Origin: Streptomyces sp. Sge12 | Lineage (GTDB): Bacteria; Actinomycetota; Actinomycetes; Streptomycetales; Streptomycetaceae | Length of the DNA: 64,000 nt | Assembly: GCF_002080455.1 (NCBI RefSeq) | Contig: NZ_CP020555.1 | Span: 186,001-250,000 of the forward strand | Reading direction: 5' to 3' | Shown: positions 59,478 through 64,000 of the stretch, in pieces | How the letters are laid out: the number at the start of each line of letters is the position of its first letter | How positions within the stretch are numbered: position 1 is the first letter of the stretch | Notes under the pieces: model-generated | The model's input: the letters and a program-made list of their open reading frames with translations, nothing else | What the model was told of the DNA's origin: nothing | Databases searched by the model: none | Program-made: the position numbers and the translations under genes

Positions 59478-60389
59478 TCAGCCCCCGCCCCGGTCCGCTT
59501 CCGCCAGTCGGCGCGCAGCCTGCTGCGCCGTCCGTTCTGCCTTGGCACGGGCCTGCTCGGCCTGCCGTTGGCGGCGCTTCGCCTCCCGGGCCGCCCGCTG
59601 GGCGGTCTCGACCCGTTCCTTCAGCGCGGCCAGTTCGCCCCGCAGCTCGGCCGCGTCGGCCTCGGCCCGGTCCCGGGCGGCCGCGGCCTCGCTGAGGTGC
59701 TCCTCGGCCGTCTGCAAGGCCGCCGATGCCTGCGCGGCTCGTTCCCTGGCGGCCGCCATCGCGTCCTTGCCTGCCGCCGTCGTGTCCTTGTCGACGACCG
59801 TCGTGTCCTTGTCCGCGGCCGGCCTGGCCGTTTTCGCGGCCGGCGGAGCCGGGACTTCGGCCGTGCGGCGAGGGGCGGCCGCAGGGCGGGGTACGGCGTC
59901 CGGGGCCGGCTCCAGGCCTTCGAAACCCACCGCCGCGGTGGGCGCCTTCCGCAGGCAGCCGGCCGCCCACTGGCGGGCGGTTTCCTCGTCGGCCAGCAGG
60001 CCGTGGAAGATCCCTTCGACCTCACGCACCACGGATTCCCGAAGCTGCTCCCCCGCCCCGGCCGCCACGTGTCCGGCCTCGGCGGCCAGCGCGGCGATCA
60101 CCCGGTGCTGTTCGTGGGACAGCGCACGCAGCTGCGCGCCGTCGAGCTCCCGGTAGGCCCGGCGCAACTCCGTGCCGAGGTGCAGCAGCGCCTCGGCACG
60201 GTCCGGGTGGGTGCGCGCCAGCAGGTTGGCCGCCCATACGGCCAGGGTCGGTTTGCGCAGGGCGGCGATGGCGGCTGCGGCAGCGGTGTCCTTCTCCCGG
60301 CGGGCCCGGGCCGCACGGGCGTCGCGGGCCGCGGTGAAGTCCGCGGGCCTCAGCCCGTACAGCTCGAGGACCACCGCATCCACGTCCAC
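59478..60389 (-). CDS. Coiled-coil hypothetical protein
   Basis: About 303 residues; GTG 60389 has AGGGA six bases upstream (GTG 60395 is an alternative). An N-terminal region of 160 residues is helical, with KPTLAVWAANLLARTHPDRA and SHEQHRVIAALAAEAGHV. The middle is an Ala/Pro/Lys-rich linker and the C-terminal 90 residues form an Ala/Glu/Arg/Lys coiled coil. I recognise it as a streptomycete hypothetical without assigned function; DNA- or wall-associated roles are both possible. Confidence 0.7.
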   Translation of the reverse strand: MDVDAVVLELYGLRPADFTAARDARAARARREKDTAAAAAIAALRKPTLAVWAANLLARTHPDRAEALLHLGTELRRAYRELDGAQLRALSHEQHRVIAALAAEAGHVAAGAGEQLRESVVREVEGIFHGLLADEETARQWAAGCLRKAPTAAVGFEGLEPAPDAVPRPAAAPRRTAEVPAPPAAKTARPAADKDTTVVDKDTTAAGKDAMAAARERAAQASAALQTAEEHLSEAAAARDRAEADAAELRGELAALKERVETAQRAAREAKRRQRQAEQARAKAERTAQQAARRLAEADRGGG

Positions 60390-60426
60390 GTGCACGTCCC
60401 TGCGGGCCGAACCCGCCGGTGTCCTG

Positions 60427-60909
60427 TCAGAACACCAGCTTGTAGGTGACGTCCTTCGGTACCGGATCCGGCGCGGTGTCCGTGTAGACGAGTCGGATCG
60501 ACGTGAAGCGCTGCACGTCCGGGTGGTCCGGCCAGGGCTCCGGGCTGCTCAGGGTCACCGTCACCGGGTACGACCGGAAACGGCCCGCCGCGCAGTAGGG
60601 CTTGCAGTCGTTGACCATGTCGGTGCCCTTGGCCGTCGCGGCCTTCGGCCCCCACGTGTCCCACTTGAGCCCGACGAGGCGGTTGTTGCCGTCTCCGCAG
60701 GCCAGCAAGTACTCCTCGGGGCGTACCTGAGCCTGCTGGAAGCAGTCGACGACCACGAGCGGCTCCGTCACGGGAGCCGCCACGGTCCGGGTCTGCGCGG
60801 AGGCAGGGACGGTGGCCGTGGCCAGGGCCGCCGCTGCACACAACAGGGTGATGTTTCGCGCCCTGGACCGCAGTGCACGCACGAGCCGGCCGTCTGCTGA
60901 TCTGTCCAC
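60427..60909 (-). CDS. Exported hypothetical protein
   Basis: A 160-residue protein; GTG 60909 follows GAGGAGG by five bases, a far better site than those of the upstream ATGs. A basic start and a hydrophobic stretch NITLLCAAAALATATVPASA form a signal peptide. The mature part contains VVDCFQQAQVRPEEYLLACG and DCKPYCAAGRFRSYPVTVTL, two cysteine pairs likely to form disulfides in a small beta-sandwich. Similar short secreted proteins are common in streptomycetes. Function unknown. Confidence 0.7.
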   Translation of the reverse strand: MDRSADGRLVRALRSRARNITLLCAAAALATATVPASAQTRTVAAPVTEPLVVVDCFQQAQVRPEEYLLACGDGNNRLVGLKWDTWGPKAATAKGTDMVNDCKPYCAAGRFRSYPVTVTLSSPEPWPDHPDVQRFTSIRLVYTDTAPDPVPKDVTYKLVF

Positions 60910-61380
60910 GAGGCCCTCCTCGCCCGTCATTCCCGCCGTCGGCACGGCAGGCATTCACCAGCTTCCCCCATGTGGATGTTCCTCGCACGCGCAGCAGCGT
61001 CGGAGCCCGGTACGGCCGGGCGGGGGCGGTGGAGGACGTTGCGCAGGCGGGTCGCGGCCGGGCGCCGGCCCGCCTGGAGACCGAGGAGGCTCCCCGGATC
61101 ACCGCCGTCGAGCGCAATCGGTCGGGATCGCCCCGTCGGATGTGTGCCGAGGTCCGGCGTGAGGCGCCGAGGCCATGCGCGGCCCCCTGTGGCTCGGCCG
61201 GCCCCACGGGAACGTTGGGCGATAGGAGGATCACCCCACCAACTTCTTTGTGTCATCTGCCAGTACGGCGCTCCGACGCGTCCGGAGCAGACTTTCTGCC
61301 ACGACCACGCCCCCGGTGAGCCGCTGGATCCGGGGAGCCCGTGTGGTCGCGTACGGGACGAATCGACAAGGGGGAAGAAC
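60910..61380. other. Divergent region, no gene
   Basis: 471 bp between the exported protein (minus) and the methyltransferase (plus). No defensible small gene or hairpin was seen; it is GC-rich throughout except around 61225-61255. Confidence 0.4.
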
Positions 61381-62124
61381 GTGAGCGTGCAACAGTACGA
61401 CGCGATCGGCGAGGCGTTCGAGGGGTTCAAGGCTCTGCCGCTGACGCGCTTCGGGGAGGTACCGAGCTTCCTGGGCATGGTCGGTGACGTGCGCGGAAAG
61501 TCGATTCTCGACCTGGCCTGCGGTACCGGTTTCTACAGCCGGGAGTTCAAGCGCCGCGGCGCCACGGATGTCTTCGGTGTCGACATCTCCGTCGAGATGA
61601 TCGCCGCCGCCCAGGACATCGAGCAGCGCGACCCGCTGGGCGTGCGGTACGAGGTCGGCGATGTGGCCGAGCTGCGGCCTCTCGAACGGCGATTCGACAT
61701 CGCGCTGGGCGTGCAGTGCCTCAACTACGCGGAGGACATCGCGGGGTTGGAGCGGATGTGCCGCAACGTCCACCGGAGCCTGGTACCGGGCGGGGAGTTC
61801 TTCGTGTTCGCCCAGAAGCCGGACTACCGCTTCGACTGCGCGTCCCTCGACACGTACGGCTTCCTCTGCGAGCCGACCGGCGAGGAGACCGAGCTGGGTC
61901 CACGGGTGCAGGTCACGGCGCTGCTCGACCCGCAGCCGATCAGCATCCTCGGCACGGCCCTGCGCCGCGAGGTCTACGAGGACTCCCTGCGGGCGGCCGG
62001 GTTCAGCGAGCTGAAGTGGGTTCCGATCCAGGTGTCCGAAGCCGGTGTCCGTGAGTTCGGCCAGGACTTCTGGGCGGACCTCCTCGCGAGCCCGCCACTG
62101 GAAATGCTGCGCTGCCGCGCCTGA
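61381..62124 (+). CDS. Class I SAM-dependent methyltransferase
   Basis: A 247-residue enzyme; GTG 61381 follows AGGGGGAA. Motif I is ILDLACGTGFYSREF (about residue 41), then FGVDISVEMIAAAQ, VRYEVGDVAELRPL and FDIALGVQCLNY, a standard methyltransferase-11/25-type Rossmann fold. The substrate-binding C-terminus (about 150-247) is unlike ribosomal or cyclopropane enzymes and suggests a small molecule. It stands alone ahead of a secreted adenosine deaminase. Confidence 0.92.
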   Translation: MSVQQYDAIGEAFEGFKALPLTRFGEVPSFLGMVGDVRGKSILDLACGTGFYSREFKRRGATDVFGVDISVEMIAAAQDIEQRDPLGVRYEVGDVAELRPLERRFDIALGVQCLNYAEDIAGLERMCRNVHRSLVPGGEFFVFAQKPDYRFDCASLDTYGFLCEPTGEETELGPRVQVTALLDPQPISILGTALRREVYEDSLRAAGFSELKWVPIQVSEAGVREFGQDFWADLLASPPLEMLRCRA

Positions 62125-62277
62125 TCGGCCGACCGGCCTGACCCGCGGGCCGGTGCGATGCGGTGGGGTTCGCTGCGGTTCGGTTCCGGAGGAACGATCC
62201 TCCGCGGGGCCTCCCGGGTGACACCGGGAGGCTCCCGGCCCGGGATACCGGGATGCGGCCGTCCGCTTCCCCACCAT

Positions 62278-63807
62278 GTGCGCGTGATCCCATCCCACTT
62301 GATCGGTGCGCTTTCCGCCCTCGCCCTGCTCGCACCCCCCTCCGCCTACGCGGCCTCCGCCCCCGCCGTGGCCCCGGCTTCCGGCCCCGACCGGCCGGGG
62401 GACTTCTTCGCCGACCTCCCCAAGGGCGGTGACCTGCACAACCATCTGTCCGGCGCGGTCACCACCGAGTTCCTGATCGAACTCGCCGCCGGGGACGGCC
62501 TGTGCATCACCACCGACACCACCACCGCCGTGCCCCCGCCGTGCGGGGCGGGCACCCGGCCCGCCGGCGATGCCGTCACCGATGCGGCGTTCCGCCAGCA
62601 GGTCATCCGAGCCTGGTCGATGCAGGACTTCCCGGCCGACGGCAACGGCCACGACCACTTCTTCGCGACCTTCGGCAAGTTCGGGGAGGTGACCTGGCGG
62701 CACCCGGGCCGGATGCTCGCGGAGGTCGCGGGCTCCGCCGCCCGGCAGAACCAGTTCTACCTGGAGACCATGATCTCCCCGGCCTCCGGCCAGGCCCGGA
62801 CACTCGCCGACCGGGTCGGATACGACGCCGACCTCGACCGCATGCACGACAAGCTGCTGGCCGCGGGCGCCCTGGACGCCGTCGTCCGGCAGGCCCGCGC
62901 CGACGCCGACAGCACCGACGTGGAGTTCCGCGCGGCCGCGCACTGCGACACCCCGCGGCCCGAAGCGGCGTGCTCCCTGCCGTACCGCTGGATCTCCCAG
63001 GTCGCCCGCGCCGGTACCCCGGAGCGGGTGTTCACCCAGATGGCCCTCGGCATGCGGCTGGCCGAGCGCGACCCGCGCTTCGTCGCCGTCAACCTGGTGC
63101 AGCCGGAGGACGACCCGGTCGCCCTGCGCGACTACCGCCTGCACATGCGGATGCTGAACTACTTGAAGACCCAGTACCCGAAGGCGCACATCACGCTGCA
63201 CGCGGGCGAGCTGGTACCCGGGCTGGTCAAGCCGGAGGACCTCACCTTCCACATCCGGGAGGCCGCCCAGACGGGCCGCGCCGAGCGGATCGGACACGGG
63301 GTGTCCGTCCTGCACGAGGACCGGTGGGAGTCGCTCATGCGCTACATGGCCGAGCGGCGGATCGCGGTCGAGGTCCCGTTCCACAGCAATGAGCAGATCC
63401 TGCGCGTCTCCGGCGACGCGCACCCCTTCGCCACGTACCGCCGTCACGGCGTACCGGTCGTCCTCGCCACCGACGACCCGGGGGTGTCGCGGATCGAGAT
63501 CACCGACGAGTACCGCCGGGCCGCCGAGATGTACGGGCTCGGCTACCCGGAGCTGAGGGACCTGGCCCGGGCCTCCCTGGAGCACTCGTTCCTGCCCGGC
63601 CGGGGCCTGTGGAACCGTGACGTGCGCACCGGCTACCGGCCGATCGGCGCGTGCGCCGGCGAGCGCCAGGGCGCCGAGCGTCCGGGCGAGCGGTGTGCCC
63701 GTTTCCTGAAGTCCAGCCCGAAGGCGCAGGTCGAGTGGCGGCAGGAGGCGGCCTTCCAGCGCTTCGAGGGCGTCCACGCCCGGACCACCCGCCCCGGCTC
63801 GCACTGA
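62278..63807 (+). CDS. Secreted adenosine deaminase (ADGF-like)
   Basis: A 509-residue protein; the start is uncertain, GTG 62278 (or 62284) giving a signal peptide VIPSHLIGALSALALLAPPS cleaved after YAA. The metal site GDLHNHLSGA (HxH) lies near residue 52, then HAGE, ERIGHGVSVLHE and TDDPGVSRIE with the catalytic Asp pair, all as in zinc adenosine deaminases. The extra loops between the motifs (with cysteines) match extracellular ADGF/CECR1-like enzymes more than cytosolic Add. It would convert extracellular adenosine to inosine. Confidence 0.9.
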   Translation: MRVIPSHLIGALSALALLAPPSAYAASAPAVAPASGPDRPGDFFADLPKGGDLHNHLSGAVTTEFLIELAAGDGLCITTDTTTAVPPPCGAGTRPAGDAVTDAAFRQQVIRAWSMQDFPADGNGHDHFFATFGKFGEVTWRHPGRMLAEVAGSAARQNQFYLETMISPASGQARTLADRVGYDADLDRMHDKLLAAGALDAVVRQARADADSTDVEFRAAAHCDTPRPEAACSLPYRWISQVARAGTPERVFTQMALGMRLAERDPRFVAVNLVQPEDDPVALRDYRLHMRMLNYLKTQYPKAHITLHAGELVPGLVKPEDLTFHIREAAQTGRAERIGHGVSVLHEDRWESLMRYMAERRIAVEVPFHSNEQILRVSGDAHPFATYRRHGVPVVLATDDPGVSRIEITDEYRRAAEMYGLGYPELRDLARASLEHSFLPGRGLWNRDVRTGYRPIGACAGERQGAERPGERCARFLKSSPKAQVEWRQEAAFQRFEGVHARTTRPGSH

Positions 63808-63828
63808 TCCGGTGGCCCCGTCGGCCCG

Positions 63829-63849
63829 CATCCCGCACGGGTGCGGGGC
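63829..63849 (+). terminator. Candidate terminator after adenosine deaminase
   Basis: CCGCA and TGCGG flank CGGG in CCCGCACGGGTGCGGGG about 22 bp after the stop, a short stable hairpin. No T-run follows. Confidence 0.35.
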
Positions 63850-63966
63850 GCCGGTGTGCCGGTGTGCGTGACCCGGGTGGTGGACCTCCGGGTGCCGGAT
63901 CGGGGGCGGGCTTGCACAGTGGGGGCCTGAGGGCGATGCGACCGCCCGGAACGGGAGTACGGCCCC

Positions 63967-64000
63967 ATGACCCAGCCCGCCCCGTCCCCCGCGCCGAGCC
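63967..64000 (+). CDS. Start of a gene cut by window end
   Basis: ATG 63967 is preceded by a GGGAG-type site eleven bases upstream and opens a frame rich in Pro and Ala (MTQPAPSPAP). Only eleven codons are visible, so no product can be named. Confidence 0.35.
   Translation, partial: MTQPAPSPAPS

Noticed and set aside
61231..63831. 866-codon minus-strand frame opposite the methyltransferase and adenosine deaminase
   Set aside because: Both plus-strand genes have complete catalytic motifs; the opposite frame has none and biased composition.

Overview
The window is chromosomal DNA of a high-GC actinobacterium, almost certainly a Streptomyces. Codon third positions are nearly all G or C, and the window carries an SsgA-family sporulation protein, a SpoIIE-type phosphatase, secreted degradative enzymes, an NRPS cluster, F420-type and ferredoxin oxidoreductases, and two TTA codons, the rare leucine codon read by the bldA tRNA. 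I saw no rRNA, tRNA, insertion sequence, phage or CRISPR array. 61 coding regions are listed; the first and last are cut by the window edges.

Layout. 1-10.0 kb: a minus-strand NRPS locus transcribed in the order MFS exporter, stand-alone condensation protein, C-A-T protein, A-T protein, A-T protein (runs off the left edge). The exporter has a TTA codon at position 21. 10.3-14.3 kb: YbdK-type carboxylate-amine ligase, four-EF-hand calcium protein and a Stealth-family sugar-phosphate transferase. 14.6-20 kb: acyl-CoA ligase, NCS1 permease with a cysteine-rich tail, small I78 protease inhibitor and a MatB-like malonyl-CoA synthetase. 20-32.8 kb: small metabolic and regulatory units. These are an orphan glutamate synthase small subunit, two SDR/regulator pairs, an NmrA/darcynin operon opposite a LysR regulator, a secreted GH64 beta-1,3-glucanase with a perfect LacI-type operator, a 5'-nucleotidase and an SsgA-like protein.

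32.9-36.2 kb is a cold-shock island (MerR-like protein, small conserved protein, DEAD-box RNA helicase, CspA-type protein) with strong hairpins between the genes. 36.5-41 kb is an envelope module: an OmpR-type response regulator and sensor kinase, divergent from a second-copy-type MurG and an overlapping nucleotide-sugar 4,6-dehydratase, with direct repeats between them. 41-47.2 kb holds a ferredoxin reductase, a small membrane-protein operon headed by a PfpI-like protein, and a divergent GlxA/AraC regulator.

47.3-50.2 kb is the least familiar part of the window: three overlapping or nearly abutting genes for exported proteins. Two share a cysteine module with identical spacing and may be pore-forming or adhesin-like. 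50.4-60.9 kb looks like a stress/redox accessory region: F420-type LLM oxidoreductase, PRC-barrel, epimerase plus helical protein, tandem paralogues, RsbW-like ATP-binding protein, hemerythrin, and an ANTAR-GAF-PAS-PAS-SpoIIE phosphatase. 61.4-64 kb has a methyltransferase and a secreted adenosine deaminase.

The clearest regulatory reads are three copies of CGGAT-N5-ATCCG at a TetR/SDR pair, a 14-bp TGAGAGCGCTCTCA palindrome upstream of the GH64 gene, repeated LysR-type boxes, and an 11-bp-period direct repeat at the two-component/MurG divergent promoter. All functions are assigned by reading motifs and by recall of families, without database searches.
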